A stretch of DNA of 41,317 bases from contig NZ_JXBK01000001.1 in the NCBI RefSeq assembly GCF_000816495.1, positions 1,292,063-1,333,379 of the forward strand, given 5' to 3'. The stretch is from Acinetobacter harbinensis. Lineage in GTDB: Bacteria > Pseudomonadota > Gammaproteobacteria > Pseudomonadales > Moraxellaceae. Shown here piece by piece: positions 1 to 7,987 of this stretch. The notes below the pieces were generated by a model. The model was not told the DNA's origin. It did no database searches and saw nothing but the letters and a program-made list of their open reading frames with translations. Positions within the stretch are counted from its first letter, which is position 1, and the number at the start of each line of letters is the position of its first letter. Both the position numbers and the translations under genes were made by a program.

Positions 1-1
1 C

Positions 2-388
2 ATTCGTTATCGGGATACACATCGCAGTGAAGTGGAAGATATTGTGGCTTTAGATATCGCCTTACGCCGTAATGATTCGCAATGGGTGGAGACGTTGCCG
101 CAAGACATGGATGATTTGATTCTGCATAAATTGTATTACGGTCATTTTTTATGTCATGTTTTTCATCAAGATTATATTGTGAAAAAAGGCGTTGATCCTG
201 TGGCGATGGAGCATCAAATGTGGCATTTATTGGATGGTCGCGGTGCAGAGTATCCGGCAGAACATAATGTCGGGCATTTATATGTGGCTAAGCCTGCGCT
301 AAAGCAGCATTACCAACATTTAGATCCGGGCAATTGTTTTAATGTCGGTATTGGTCACACCTCTAAATTAAAAGATTGGCAAGCCTAA
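2..388 (+). CDS. dld: D-lactate dehydrogenase (quinone), C-terminal part
   Basis: This is the 3' end of a gene whose start lies before the window; the frame is open from base 2. The roughly 128 visible residues match the C-terminal membrane-binding region of the FAD-dependent, quinone-linked D-lactate dehydrogenase Dld, which oxidises D-lactate to pyruvate at the inner face of the cytoplasmic membrane. The diagnostic end is the run NVGIGHTSKLKDWQA, close to the GIGKTSKRKNW ending of E. coli Dld, together with histidine-rich segments such as YGHFLCHVFHQDY. The FAD-binding domain is off the window. A clear intrinsic terminator follows 25 bases after the stop, so fadH downstream is probably a separate transcript. 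The family is confident; the gene is partial only because of the window edge. Confidence 0.88.
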   Translation: MRYRDTHRSEVEDIVALDIALRRNDSQWVETLPQDMDDLILHKLYYGHFLCHVFHQDYIVKKGVDPVAMEHQMWHLLDGRGAEYPAEHNVGHLYVAKPALKQHYQHLDPGNCFNVGIGHTSKLKDWQA

Positions 389-412
389 GCTTTAGGCTTT
401 AAGGCTAAAAAG

Positions 413-445
413 AATAGGGTAATGTTAAGCATTGCCCTATTTTTT
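413..445 (+). terminator. Intrinsic terminator of dld
   Basis: AATAGGGTAATG pairs with CATTGCCCTATT (one G-U pair) around a short loop and is followed by a run of six T. It lies directly after the dld stop. Confidence 0.85.
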
Positions 446-472
446 GTCTGGATTGACTGTTCAGTTGAAGAA

Positions 473-535
473 TGTTGCAACAAATGCCATAAACAAAATA
501 AAAAAAGTCGGTAAAGTGTTATGCAACAAGTTGCA
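473..535. promoter_or_regulatory. Paired GTTGCAAC-type palindromes upstream of fadH
   Basis: Two related inverted repeats lie in the 5' region of fadH: TGTTGCAACA at 473-482 and TGCAACAAGTTGCA at 522-535. They share the core TGCAACA, and the second ends about 25 bases before the start codon. Their symmetry and position suggest a repressor operator, but they do not match the GAAAC-N4-GTTTC motif of PsrA. No convincing -35/-10 pair was identified between them. Confidence 0.35.
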
Positions 536-559
536 AAGCTAAACTAAAAAGGATTGATG

Positions 560-2593
560 ATGACAAATCGCTATGAAAATCTATTAAAGCCGCTTCATTT
601 AGGCTTCACTTCGCTTAAAAACCGCGTCGTCATGGGATCGATGCACACTGGCTTAGAAGACCGTTTTTATAACTATCCTAAATTGGCGGCTTATTTTGAA
701 GAACGTGCCAAAGGCGGCGTTGGGCTGATCATCACCGGTGGTATTTCACCGAATCGTCAAGGTTGGTTACTGCCTGCGGGCGGCACCATGAGTAACATTG
801 CCGATGTCGCACCGCACCGTTTAGTCACGCATGCTGTACATAAGCATGGCGCAAAAATTTTACTGCAAATTTTGCATGCTGGACGTTATGGTTATCAGCC
901 TTTTGTGGTGTCGTCGAGTCCCATTAAATCGCCTATTTCGCCATTTAAACCGCGCCAAATGAGCGAAAAACAGATTTTAGCCACCATTGATGACTATGCA
1001 CATACTGCGCATATTGCGAAAAAAGCCGGCTATGATGGCGTAGAAATTATGGGGTCAGAAGGCTATTTGCTCAACCAGTTCTTAAGCCGTCATGTCAATC
1101 AGCGTAGCGATCGTTGGGGCGGTGATATTCAAAATCGTATGCGCTTTGCGGTCGATATTGTGAAGGCAGTACGAGAAAAAGTTGGTGAAAAATTTATTAT
1201 TTGTTTCCGTTTGTCGATGCTGGATTTAGTACACGACGGCAATACCATGGAAGAAGTGATTATCGTTGCGCAAGCTTTAGAAAAAGCTGGTGTGACACTG
1301 TTAAATACCGGTATTGGCTGGCATGAAGCGCGTATTCCGACCATTGTCACTTCGGTGCCACGTGCCGCATTTGCAGATTACAGCGCTGAAGTGAAAAAGC
1401 ATGTCGCTATTCCAGTGATTGCCTCTAACCGCATTAACATGCCGGACACAGCCGAAGCGATTTTAGCGGCCGGTAAAGCCGATATGATTCAAATGGCACG
1501 TCCATTTTTAGCCGATGCTTTTTGGGTCAATAAAACCGCCACCAATCGTGTCGATGAAATTAATACCTGTATCGCCTGTAATCAAGCCTGTTTAGATCAT
1601 ACTTTTAAAAATCAGCGTGCCACCTGTTTGGTTAATCCGCGTGCGGCGTATGAAACAGAATTGTTGTATCTAAAGACCAAAAAACCGAAGAAAATTGCGG
1701 TGGTGGGTGGTGGTGTGGCTGGTATGTCAGCTGCAACTGTGGCTGCAAGTCGTGGTCATAAAGTCACTTTGTTTGAAGCCAGTCATGAAATTGGTGGGCA
1801 GTTTAACTTGGCTAAAGTGGTGCCAGGTAAAGAAGAATTTCATGAGACCATTCGCTATTTTAAAGTGCAAATTGAAAAAACGGGTGTTGAGCTGCGCTTA
1901 AATACCAAAGTGAATCGCGAGCAACTGGAACGTGAAGGCTTTGATGAAGTGATTGTCGCCACAGGTGTGGTGCCGCGTAGTTTAAAAATTACTGGCAGTG
2001 ATGCCCCGCAAGTTCTGTCTTATGCTGAAGTGTTGCGCGGTGCCCCAGTAGGCCATAAGGTGGCAGTGATTGGTGCCGGCGGTATTGGGTTTGATGTATC
2101 GGAATTTTTATTGAAACCTGAACATCAGCCACAACCGCAACCGTTAGCCGATTGGCAACGTGAGTGGGGCATTGATCCCAATCCAAATTATTGCTCAGAA
2201 GGCGGGATGCAAGCTGCGCAGCTTGAAGCGCCAGTGCGTGAAATTTATTTACTACAACGTAAAACTACTCCTGTGGGCGCAGGTTTAGGTAAAACGTCGG
2301 GCTGGGTACACCGCGCACAATTGAAAAAACACGCCGTAAAAATGCTACGCGGTGTGCAATATAAATCGGTGAGCAACGAAGGTTTATGGATTGAAATGGA
2401 TGGTCACGACCAACTGTTACGCGTGGATACCATCGTGGTCTGTGCCGGGCAAGAGTCAATTAAAGAGATTATGCCGGCTAAAGACGAAAATACGTTGGCT
2501 AATTACCATATTATTGGTGGCGCAAAACTGGCAGCAGAGTTAGATGCAAAACGGGCTATCCGTGAAGGTGCAGAATTGGCGGCTAAATTATAA
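560..2593 (+). CDS. fadH: 2,4-dienoyl-CoA reductase (NADPH)
   Basis: FadH reduces 2,4-dienoyl-CoA to 3-enoyl-CoA so that polyunsaturated fatty acids can enter beta-oxidation; it is a cytoplasmic FMN/FAD/4Fe-4S flavoenzyme. The 677 residues compare with 672 in E. coli. An Old-Yellow-Enzyme TIM barrel comes first (about 1-330), with the catalytic Tyr in GSEGYLLNQF (near 169) and the His in GIGWHEARIP. The iron-sulfur cysteines follow in CIACNQAC plus a later Cys (spacing C-x2-C-x3-C-x11-C), then a dinucleotide-binding domain with the glycine motif VVGGGVAGMSAA and a second GAGGIG motif. In-frame TTG and ATG codons lie just upstream at 554 and 557; the ATG at 560 is chosen because AAAAGGA ends six bases before it. 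It stands alone, behind palindromes that may be an operator. Identification is strong. Confidence 0.93.
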   Translation: MTNRYENLLKPLHLGFTSLKNRVVMGSMHTGLEDRFYNYPKLAAYFEERAKGGVGLIITGGISPNRQGWLLPAGGTMSNIADVAPHRLVTHAVHKHGAKILLQILHAGRYGYQPFVVSSSPIKSPISPFKPRQMSEKQILATIDDYAHTAHIAKKAGYDGVEIMGSEGYLLNQFLSRHVNQRSDRWGGDIQNRMRFAVDIVKAVREKVGEKFIICFRLSMLDLVHDGNTMEEVIIVAQALEKAGVTLLNTGIGWHEARIPTIVTSVPRAAFADYSAEVKKHVAIPVIASNRINMPDTAEAILAAGKADMIQMARPFLADAFWVNKTATNRVDEINTCIACNQACLDHTFKNQRATCLVNPRAAYETELLYLKTKKPKKIAVVGGGVAGMSAATVAASRGHKVTLFEASHEIGGQFNLAKVVPGKEEFHETIRYFKVQIEKTGVELRLNTKVNREQLEREGFDEVIVATGVVPRSLKITGSDAPQVLSYAEVLRGAPVGHKVAVIGAGGIGFDVSEFLLKPEHQPQPQPLADWQREWGIDPNPNYCSEGGMQAAQLEAPVREIYLLQRKTTPVGAGLGKTSGWVHRAQLKKHAVKMLRGVQYKSVSNEGLWIEMDGHDQLLRVDTIVVCAGQESIKEIMPAKDENTLANYHIIGGAKLAAELDAKRAIREGAELAAKL

Positions 2594-2642
2594 GCATTTG
2601 GTGAAACAATATTCATTTGAATGGTTTAGTTGTAATTTTTAC

Positions 2643-2671
2643 TTGTTAGTTTTTAAAAACATCCGTATTAT
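2643..2671 (+). promoter_or_regulatory. Promoter of tRNA-Ser
   Basis: TTGTTA (2643-2648), a 17-base spacer and TATTAT (2666-2671) are followed by a GC-rich discriminator (GGCGCAC) just before the tRNA. This is a sigma-70 type promoter as expected for a stable RNA. Confidence 0.65.
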
Positions 2672-2680
2672 GGCGCACAT

Positions 2681-2770
2681 GGAAGCGTGGCAGAGCGGTT
2701 TAATGCACCGGTCTTGAAAACCGACGAGGGTGTGAGTCCTCCGTGAGTTCGAATCTCACCGCTTCCGCCA
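2681..2770 (+). tRNA. tRNA-Ser(UGA)
   Basis: A 90-nt class II tRNA. The acceptor GGAAGCG pairs with CGCTTCC, followed by discriminator G and an encoded CCA. The anticodon loop CTTGAAA gives anticodon TGA. A long variable arm (GAGGGTGTGAGTCCTC) and the T-loop GTTCGAATC are present. It decodes UCA and related serine codons. Confidence 0.96.
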
Positions 2771-2776
2771 AATATT

Positions 2777-2810
2777 AAAAAAGACTCTTGATCATCAAGG
2801 GTCTTTTTTT
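2777..2810 (+). terminator. Intrinsic terminator of tRNA-Ser
   Basis: AAAAAAGACTCTTGAT pairs with ATCAAGGGTCTTTTTT (one G-U pair), ending in a T run, seven bases after the tRNA CCA. Confidence 0.88.
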
Positions 2811-3014
2811 ATCTTTATTTTTTGGATTGTAATTTACATAAAAAATTAAAATAAATTTTATCTTTAAGGTTATAGCTTTTATGCAGTACAGAGCCACTGG
2901 ATTATATTTTTTAGATTAAGGCGATGGCTTTCATTTAATATTCAAATCATCTTGCTCAGTTTTTTTATTCATGTGCTTGAATACTTTGCTTCAGCTCACT
3001 TAATTTATTGGGTC

Positions 3015-3707
3015 TTAAATTTCTGGAAGATCAAACCAAATCAATTGACTGTCTTGTAAGGCTTTAATCTGTGTATCTTCTGCAAACAGCAGTGCATCAC
3101 CTGCTGTTAAAATCCGCTCTTCAATGGAGATTTTCCCAGCAATCACATGGATATAATTGACCTTTTGTGTGGCTTGTACCGCTAAATGGCGATATTTTTC
3201 CAAAATAGCAGTTTTGATTTCGGTCTGCTGTTGTATACACATGGCAGTAGTGCAAAACGCACTGGCAATTAAATGCCACCGATTGGGTTGATCATGGGAA
3301 TGACATCGCATCTGTTGATAATGCGGTTCTGTATCTTGAATATTCGGATGAATCCAAATTTGCAGCATACGCACTGGATGATTCTTTTGGTTCATTTCAC
3401 TATGCTGCACACCTTGACCTGCGCTCATCAGCTGCCACTCTCCGGCAGTAATATGGCGTTCATTGCCTAGACTGTCGCTATGGCATATGGTTCCTTCTAG
3501 CACGCAGGTTAAAATTTCCATGTTGCTGTGGCTGTGCGGTGCAAAACCATGCTGTGGAGCAATAGTTTCATCATTAATTGCACGCAAAACGCCCACGCCC
3601 ATATAGTTGAGGTTATACCAACCACCAAAAGAAAAACTATATTTGGTGTCTAGCCAATCCGCTTTGACATGACCTCGATTTTCACTCTGATGCAGAAAAG
3701 CATTCAT
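3015..3707 (-). CDS. Pirin-family protein (YhhW-like, quercetinase fold)
   Basis: A cytoplasmic bicupin of the pirin family, 230 residues, nearly the same length as E. coli YhhW (231). The four metal ligands of the N-terminal cupin are present: His58 and His60 in APHSHSNME and His102 and Glu104 in GVQHSEMN. YhhW has quercetin 2,3-dioxygenase activity in vitro, but the physiological substrate of bacterial pirins is usually unknown and should not be assumed here. The C-terminal cupin (about 120-230) is degenerate, as usual. The gene stands alone, with tRNA-Ser downstream and a long AT-rich leader upstream. I saw no clear promoter or terminator. Confidence 0.85.
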   Translation of the reverse strand: MNAFLHQSENRGHVKADWLDTKYSFSFGGWYNLNYMGVGVLRAINDETIAPQHGFAPHSHSNMEILTCVLEGTICHSDSLGNERHITAGEWQLMSAGQGVQHSEMNQKNHPVRMLQIWIHPNIQDTEPHYQQMRCHSHDQPNRWHLIASAFCTTAMCIQQQTEIKTAILEKYRHLAVQATQKVNYIHVIAGKISIEERILTAGDALLFAEDTQIKALQDSQLIWFDLPEI

Positions 3708-3886
3708 CTTTGATGCCCTTTATTATTTAAAATTAGAATGATCATATCGGGCTATAAAAATAATATTCAGCCTTAAAAGCCATTCATCGTGTATCTATGC
3801 CCATTTACTTATAGTTATGTTTTATCTTTTTCAATATAGGTCACGATTATGCGTGTTTTTTAAACAAATGACTTTTTACTTTTTGT

Positions 3887-3914
3887 AAAAAAAGCCCACA
3901 TTATTGTGGGCTTT
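3887..3914 (-). terminator. Intrinsic terminator of the L,D-transpeptidase gene
   Basis: AAAGCCCACA and TGTGGGCTTT form a perfect ten-base-pair stem with a four-base loop. On the minus strand it is followed by a T run, 17 bases after the stop. Confidence 0.88.
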
Positions 3915-3931
3915 AATAATTAAAGGATGAG

Positions 3932-5179
3932 TTATTCAAGAAATTTAACGGTTACACCAGATTTAACTTTTTTACCTAAATCATTGGCATCCCAGTTGGT
4001 CAAACGAATACAACCATGCGATGCTGTTTTTGAGATCGCAGATGGATTAGGCGTACCGTGAATACCAAAAGATTTTTTACTTAAACCAATCCAAATGTTG
4101 CCCACTGGACCATTTGGACCCGGTGGTAAAGACAATGGCTTGGTGTTTTTACCTTGCACAAAGTTACTTGGTGAATAGCTATACCAAGGATTTGGTGCAA
4201 CACCGGTAATTTTATAAGTACCTGCTGGAGACGGTGTGTCTGAGCTACCGATCGTGGCAGGGAATGATCCAATCATTTGATTACGACTGTTAAATAAGTA
4301 CAGTTGTTTGGCACCTTTATGCGCCACAATCAGATGAATATCTTCTGGAACTTCATTGCGAATATTGGCCACAAGGATTTTTTCACCGGCTTTTTTAAAT
4401 GTCGCCTTTGGATTCAACTTTTTCAAAAAGTCTTCATCCATGTGGAACTTTTCAGCTAACATTTCGGTATTACGTGTGTAATACAGTCCTTTCATTTTTG
4501 ACTGTAAGGCGTAGTCATGCGGAATAGAAGCGGCATACGGCCCACTCAAATCTGCATCTGTAATGCTATATTCAATGAAAGCGGGTTTAGCACCTTGTTT
4601 CGCCAGTAGCATGTCCCATGTTTCTTGAGTCAAAGTACCGGTGGGTTTTAAGCCATTCATTTGTTGAAATGAAGCAATCGCTTTAAGGGTATTTTTACCG
4701 CTTGAACCGTCAATTGCACCAGGGGAGGCATGTGCGTTGTTCAACATAACATGCGCACGCGCGTAAACTGGGAATTGACCTTTACCAATATTTTCATACC
4801 AAGAAGCATTATTTAGACCCTCTAAGGTCCAAGAGGCTTTGGCTGCAGCTGCACTTGCAGTACTAACGGGCGCTGAGGTCTTAGGACTAGGCGCACTCGG
4901 AGCTGTACCAATTTCATCGCTGTTATTTTCAGATCGTTCAAGATCTTGTAAGGTTTTTGAAGCCTTATTTAAGTCTTGCTGTTCTTGTTGTGTGATCTGA
5001 GTTTCATTGCTGCTTTGAGCACTGGATGCTGCATCCGTCGCCAGAGGATCAATGGGGTCTTGAACCGCGATATTGGCAATTTTTTGAGGAGCAAGCGGTT
5101 GTTCAGCAGTAGATGCAGCAAACGCGTTACCTGCAAAAATGCAGCTTAAACTCATAGCGAGTAATGTGCGAACAAACAT
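3932..5179 (-). CDS. Periplasmic L,D-transpeptidase with peptidoglycan-binding domain
   Basis: This YkuD-family enzyme is expected to form 3-3 cross-links or exchange D-amino acids in peptidoglycan stems in the periplasm. The product is 415 residues. A Sec signal peptide is followed by AFAAS; a Ser/Ala/Gln-rich linker (about 25-120) leads to a PG_binding_1 fold (about 130-200), and the YkuD domain spans about 275-415. The catalytic motif is intact: the upstream His in GIHGTPNP and SHGCIRL with the nucleophilic Cys near residue 390. A TTG lies three codons upstream, but the ATG at 5179 is preceded by AAGG at nine bases. It diverges from hemE across a region holding an AT-rich palindrome. It may correspond to the LdtJ-type enzyme described in Acinetobacter baumannii, but that assignment is not secure from sequence alone. 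Confidence 0.9.
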   Translation of the reverse strand: MFVRTLLAMSLSCIFAGNAFAASTAEQPLAPQKIANIAVQDPIDPLATDAASSAQSSNETQITQQEQQDLNKASKTLQDLERSENNSDEIGTAPSAPSPKTSAPVSTASAAAAKASWTLEGLNNASWYENIGKGQFPVYARAHVMLNNAHASPGAIDGSSGKNTLKAIASFQQMNGLKPTGTLTQETWDMLLAKQGAKPAFIEYSITDADLSGPYAASIPHDYALQSKMKGLYYTRNTEMLAEKFHMDEDFLKKLNPKATFKKAGEKILVANIRNEVPEDIHLIVAHKGAKQLYLFNSRNQMIGSFPATIGSSDTPSPAGTYKITGVAPNPWYSYSPSNFVQGKNTKPLSLPPGPNGPVGNIWIGLSKKSFGIHGTPNPSAISKTASHGCIRLTNWDANDLGKKVKSGVTVKFLE

Positions 5180-5268
5180 GTAATTCAACCTTAAGAATCA
5201 TTCATTAACAATGTGATAAAACTACACGAGTATTGCAGAAAAATTAAGGATGTGCAGTATTTGTTTTG

Positions 5269-5286
5269 TGTAAAAAATATTTTACA
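5269..5286. promoter_or_regulatory. AT-rich palindrome between the L,D-transpeptidase gene and hemE
   Basis: TGTAAAAAATATTTTACA has seven-base arms (TGTAAAA and TTTTACA) around AATA. It lies about 90 bases upstream of the L,D-transpeptidase start and 115 bases upstream of hemE, a place where a dimeric regulator could act on either gene. No known consensus was matched with confidence. Confidence 0.35.
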
Positions 5287-5341
5287 TTTATCTTAATCTG
5301 TTTTTAGATACGATAGAAGTTATTAAAATTTCTACCTTTTT

Positions 5342-5349
5342 GCTATGAT
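5342..5349 (+). promoter_or_regulatory. Extended -10 promoter of hemE
   Basis: TGCTATGAT contains an extended -10 (TGN then TATGAT at 5344-5349). There is no good -35, which an extended -10 can tolerate. It places the RNA start near 5356, about 27 bases before the hemE ATG. Confidence 0.5.
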
Positions 5350-5382
5350 GGTACAAAGCTTAAAAATGAGATGGGAAAGTAA

Positions 5383-6453
5383 ATGACGGCTCTAAAAAAT
5401 GATCGTTTTCTGCGTGCCTTAATGCATGAGCCTGTAGATTGTACGCCGGTGTGGATGATGCGTCAGGCAGGGCGTTATTTGCCTGAATATCGTGCAACGC
5501 GTGCGCACGCAGGTGATTTTCTTTCCTTATGTAAAAATAATGACTTTGCCTGTGAAGTCACGTTACAGCCTTTGCGTCGTTATGACTTAGACGCCGCGAT
5601 TTTGTTTTCAGATATTTTAACCATCCCCGATGCTTTGGGGTTAGGTTTATATTTTGAAGCGGGTGAAGGGCCAAAATTCCATAAAACCATTCGTACTGAA
5701 CAGGATGTGGCCAATTTACCCAATTTCAATGCCGCATCGGATCTTGATTATGTGATGAATGCGGTCAGCACCATTCGTTCCGCCTTAGGTGGACAAGTGC
5801 CATTGATTGGTTTTTCCGGCAGTCCATGGACGCTGGCGACCTACATGATTGAAGGTGGTTCAAGCAAAGATTTTCGTTATACCAAGCAAATGATGTATGC
5901 ACAGCCGGAAGTACTGCATGCGCTGCTTGATCGTCTAGCGTTGGCTGTGATTGATTATCTAAATGCACAAATTGATGCCGGCGCACAAGCTGTACAAATT
6001 TTTGACAGTTGGGGCGGCGCGCTGGCGCATCGTGAATATATCGAATTCTCATTAAATTATATGCAAAAAATTATTGCTGGTTTAAAACGTGAAAATGAAG
6101 GGCGTAAAGTTCCGGTGATTTTGTTTACCAAGGGTGGCGGTCAATGGTTAGAGCCAATGGTGGCCAGTGGTGCAGATGCCTTGGGGCTAGATTGGACCAC
6201 GCCATTAAATGTGGCGCGTAAAACTGTCAATGGACGTGTGGCTTTACAAGGGAATTTAGATCCTGCCACGTTATATGGTAGCAAGGCCGCAATTGAAAAA
6301 GCCACCAAAGCGATGCTTGATGATGCTTATGCGGGCGGTGAAACCACGGGTTATATTGCCAATTTAGGCCATGGTATTACCCAATGGGTTGATCCGGATA
6401 AACCGAAAATCTTTATTGATACCGTGCATGAATATAGCGCTAAATATCTCTAA
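5383..6453 (+). CDS. hemE: Uroporphyrinogen decarboxylase
   Basis: HemE removes four acetate carboxyl groups from uroporphyrinogen III to give coproporphyrinogen III in cytoplasmic haem synthesis. The product is 356 residues, against 354 in E. coli. The N-terminal signature [17 protein letters not shown] carries the substrate-binding Arg residues, and the second signature [13 protein letters not shown] is present, as is the conserved C-terminal NLGHGI loop. The ATG at 5383 follows GGGAAAG at a good distance. The DUF817 gene starts 35 bases after the stop without an evident terminator between, so the two may share a transcript. Confidence 0.96.
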   Translation: MTALKNDRFLRALMHEPVDCTPVWMMRQAGRYLPEYRATRAHAGDFLSLCKNNDFACEVTLQPLRRYDLDAAILFSDILTIPDALGLGLYFEAGEGPKFHKTIRTEQDVANLPNFNAASDLDYVMNAVSTIRSALGGQVPLIGFSGSPWTLATYMIEGGSSKDFRYTKQMMYAQPEVLHALLDRLALAVIDYLNAQIDAGAQAVQIFDSWGGALAHREYIEFSLNYMQKIIAGLKRENEGRKVPVILFTKGGGQWLEPMVASGADALGLDWTTPLNVARKTVNGRVALQGNLDPATLYGSKAAIEKATKAMLDDAYAGGETTGYIANLGHGITQWVDPDKPKIFIDTVHEYSAKYL

Positions 6454-6488
6454 GATCCTGTAAATCAATCTATTGTTAGGATTCAATC

Positions 6489-7292
6489 TTGATTCGTCTT
6501 TTAAAATCATGTTTTGAGTTCTCATTTAAGGCAGCTTCGGCTGCCTTATTTGGGATTTTATTGCTGATTGCTTTTGCGCTCACTTCATCTATGGCCAGCC
6601 AAGAGTTTTTTGGCTTTTTTCGCTACGACTATTTATTATTTTACGCACTGATTATTCAAGTGTGTTTGTTGTATTTAAAATTAGAATCTTGGGCAGAGGC
6701 CAAAGTTATTGCCTTATTCCATCTGATGGCGATGGTGATGGAAATTTTCCTCACCCATCCTCAGATTGCCTCATGGCAGTATCCACAACCGGCCGTGTTT
6801 AGAATATTAACCGTACCGCTATTTGCTGGATTTATGTATTCAGCGGTGGGCAGCTTTTTAGCGCGCTCATTAAGGTTGTATCGAGTGTCATTTGAAAAGT
6901 TGCCTCATTTCTTTAATATGATCACTTTGGCCGTGCTTTCTTATATTAATTTTATGAGCAAATTCTTTTGGCCCGATATTCGTTTGTTGCTGTTTGCGTG
7001 GAGTGTGATTATTTTCTGGCGGACTAAAATTCATTTTCAATTACAACACCATCAGATAAAACTTCCGCTGTTGCCAGTGCTGGCGCTGTTGGCTTTCATT
7101 ATTTGGATTGCAGAAAATATCAGTACCTTTTATAAGATTTGGTTATATCCCAGTCAAGTGGATGCTTGGCATATGGTCGGTTGGGGTAAATTAGGTTCAT
7201 GGTATTTATTGTTATTGTTGAGTTTGGTGTTGGTGTTAAAAATCCTCGGCAATCGTGATGAACAAGGTGGTTGGCAGTTAAAAGATCAATAA
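6489..7292 (+). CDS. DUF817 family integral membrane protein
   Basis: A 267-residue, highly hydrophobic protein with about eight predicted membrane segments, of unknown function. I assign DUF817 (the family of Bacillus YoaT) from the length, the helix pattern and segments such as EIFLTHPQIASWQYP, FINFMSKF-like motifs and IWIAENISTFYKIWLYP. The start is TTG at 6489: AGGA ends seven bases before it and the next in-frame ATG would remove the first membrane segment. It follows hemE by 35 bases and may be co-transcribed, but nothing in the sequence links its function to haem. Confidence 0.72.
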   Translation: MIRLLKSCFEFSFKAASAALFGILLLIAFALTSSMASQEFFGFFRYDYLLFYALIIQVCLLYLKLESWAEAKVIALFHLMAMVMEIFLTHPQIASWQYPQPAVFRILTVPLFAGFMYSAVGSFLARSLRLYRVSFEKLPHFFNMITLAVLSYINFMSKFFWPDIRLLLFAWSVIIFWRTKIHFQLQHHQIKLPLLPVLALLAFIIWIAENISTFYKIWLYPSQVDAWHMVGWGKLGSWYLLLLLSLVLVLKILGNRDEQGGWQLKDQ

Positions 7293-7334
7293 AATTTGCA
7301 AAATCTAAATATGCTGATTTTAATATAAAATGTT

Positions 7335-7363
7335 TTGCCTTATAAGTCAGATACCGCTATCTT
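7335..7363 (+). promoter_or_regulatory. Promoter of the DUF3015 gene
   Basis: TTGCCT (7335-7340), a 17-base spacer and TATCTT (7358-7363). The predicted RNA start near 7370 coincides with the beginning of a hairpin, GTGTAAT/ATTACAC (7370-7389), which would cap the 5' end of the mRNA. Each hexamer matches the consensus at four of six positions. Confidence 0.5.
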
Positions 7364-7438
7364 AGTCACGTGTAATGAAGTGATTACACAACTGTAAATA
7401 ATTAAAAACAAACCGATAAGAAATTCTGGAGTATACCC

Positions 7439-7909
7439 ATGTTGAAAAAATTAGCTTTAGTTGCAGTCGTGGCGCTTGGTTCTACCGCTGCATTTGCAGA
7501 TCGAGATGTGGGCTGTGGTATTGGTTCACAAGTTTGGGCAGGTCAATCAGGTAAAGTACCTAAAATCTTAGCTGCAACCACCAATGGTATCTTTTTAAAC
7601 CAAGTATTCGGTATTACTTTTGGTACATTGGGCTGTAGCGGTACGGGTACAGTGACTGCACAAGCAGTGACTTTTACCAATGAAAATGCTGAATCTTTAG
7701 CGCGCGATATGGCTGTAGGTCAAGGTGAAAGCCTGAATGTATTGGCTGAATTATTAAACATTCAATCACAAGATAAAGCACGTTTCTTTGCTGTATCTAA
7801 ACAGAACTTTGCTGAAATTTACTCAGCACAAAACCAAGACTCTCTACAAGTGTTGGCATCGCTACAAGCAGTTATGGCTCAAGATGACGTATTAAAAGCT
7901 TACGTATAA
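7439..7909 (+). CDS. DUF3015 family exported protein
   Basis: A 156-residue protein with a clear Sec signal peptide (LALVAVVALGSTAAFA), probably cleaved before DRDVGCGIG, so mature and periplasmic or outer-membrane associated. The mature start GCGIGSQVW and the later TFGTLGCSGTG are typical of DUF3015, a family of unknown function; the two Cys could form a disulfide. The C-terminal half is alpha-helical. The ATG follows GGAG at seven bases. It has its own promoter and strong terminator, so it is a single-gene transcript, yet it lies 78 bases upstream of the DUF4105 gene on the same strand. The 5' hairpin, good ribosome site and strong terminator suggest high expression. Confidence 0.82.
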   Translation: MLKKLALVAVVALGSTAAFADRDVGCGIGSQVWAGQSGKVPKILAATTNGIFLNQVFGITFGTLGCSGTGTVTAQAVTFTNENAESLARDMAVGQGESLNVLAELLNIQSQDKARFFAVSKQNFAEIYSAQNQDSLQVLASLQAVMAQDDVLKAYV

Positions 7910-7918
7910 TTGTGCAAT

Positions 7919-7949
7919 AAAAACCCTGTCATTGTGACGGGGTTTTTTT
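7919..7949 (+). terminator. Intrinsic terminator of the DUF3015 gene
   Basis: AAAACCCTGTCA pairs with TGACGGGGTTTT (one G-U pair) around a short loop and is followed by seven T. Confidence 0.88.
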
Positions 7950-7987
7950 ATTCAATAAATAATATAACCTCTAAATAAAAGATTTAA

